Source: Mollicutes bacterium (GTDB taxonomy: Bacteria > Bacillota_I > Bacilli_A > Izemoplasmatales > Izemoplasmataceae). Taken from it: a stretch of DNA of 5,560 bases. This document shows positions 5,440-5,560 of the stretch, piece after piece. How positions within the stretch are numbered: the first letter of the stretch is position 1; the number at the start of each line of letters is the position of its first letter. The notes beneath the pieces were generated by a model, which did not search any database, was not told where the DNA came from, and saw only the letters and a list, made by a program, of their open reading frames with translations. Both the position numbers and the translations under genes were made by a program. Location of the stretch: positions 1-5,560 of the forward strand of contig PUKL01000019.1 in assembly GCA_003552275.1 (NCBI GenBank), given 5' to 3'.

Positions 5440-5522
5440 TGGTGCGGGTGACAGGATTTGAACCTGCACTCCGAAGAACTAGATCCTAAATCTAGCGCGT
5501 CTGCCAGTTCCGCCACACCCGC
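5440..5522 (-). tRNA. tRNA-Leu (anticodon UAG)
   Basis: A complete class II tRNA of 83 nt including an encoded CCA (5440-5442). The acceptor stem is GCGGGTG (5516-5522) with CACCCGC (5444-5450) and discriminator A, as usual for leucine. The anticodon stem CTAGA/TCTAG encloses loop TTTAGGA, giving anticodon UAG (reads CUA and other CUN codons). A long variable arm (around TTCTTCGGAGTG) and the T arm CAGGTTCAAATCCTG are clear. It lies 4 nt downstream of the tRNA at the right edge and is presumably processed from the same transcript. Confidence 0.96.
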
Positions 5523-5526
5523 ACAA

Positions 5527-5560
5527 TGGCTGGGCTAGGTGGATTCGAACCACCGATGTC
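5527..5560 (-). tRNA. Partial tRNA, probably tRNA-Gln (3' part)
   Basis: Only the 3' part is in the window: T arm GGTGG-TTCGAAT-CCACC (5538-5554), acceptor strand TAGCCCA (5531-5537), discriminator G (5530) and encoded CCA (5527-5529). The implied 5' acceptor strand TGGGCTA and the G discriminator are those of Bacillus tRNA-Gln, one of few tRNAs starting with U. The anticodon lies outside the window, so the amino acid identity is inferred. Confidence 0.8.

Overview
This window has about 53-55% GC by eye. It reads as a chromosomal housekeeping segment of a low-complexity Bacillota-type genome, probably Bacilli or a related lineage. The evidence is AGGAGG-type ribosome binding sites, extended -10 promoters (TGnTATAAT-like), a YtxK-type methyltransferase directly upstream of acetate kinase as in Bacillus, a DegV-family gene, and tRNAs with encoded CCA. 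UGA is a stop and Trp is encoded by TGG, so the standard bacterial code applies. No prophage, insertion sequence, CRISPR array or defence locus is visible. The species cannot be named from the sequence alone.

Layout. Positions 1-1967 (minus strand) hold a two-gene operon: ytxK-like methyltransferase, then ackA, which runs off the left edge. A 129-bp divergent intergenic region (1968-2096) carries one good promoter in each direction. Positions 2097-3955 (plus strand) hold an unusual in-frame fusion of YidD and a Bcp-type peroxiredoxin, followed 5 nt later by metK. A strong hairpin terminator at 3974-4001 sits between metK and the convergent gene degV (minus, 4003-4851). Upstream of degV on the same strand is a small MoaD/ThiS-family sulfur carrier gene (4957-5205). 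It has its own promoter and a leader of about 100 nt that can fold into two consecutive hairpins. The right end holds a minus-strand tRNA cluster, tRNA-Gln (partial) then tRNA-Leu(UAG), ending in its own terminator at 5384-5421.

How the genes fit together. AckA makes ATP and acetate from acetyl phosphate (overflow and fermentative energy metabolism). MetK makes S-adenosylmethionine, the methyl donor that a YtxK-type enzyme would consume. The YidD-Bcp protein joins a membrane-insertion helper to a thiol peroxidase. DegV is a fatty-acid-binding protein family member. The MoaD-like protein would carry sulfur for molybdopterin or a related cofactor, but no other cofactor genes are in view.

The points most worth a second look are the YidD-peroxiredoxin fusion, which lacks the usual second (resolving) cysteine, and the structured leader ahead of the orphan MoaD-like gene. 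No wholly new system is demonstrable here.
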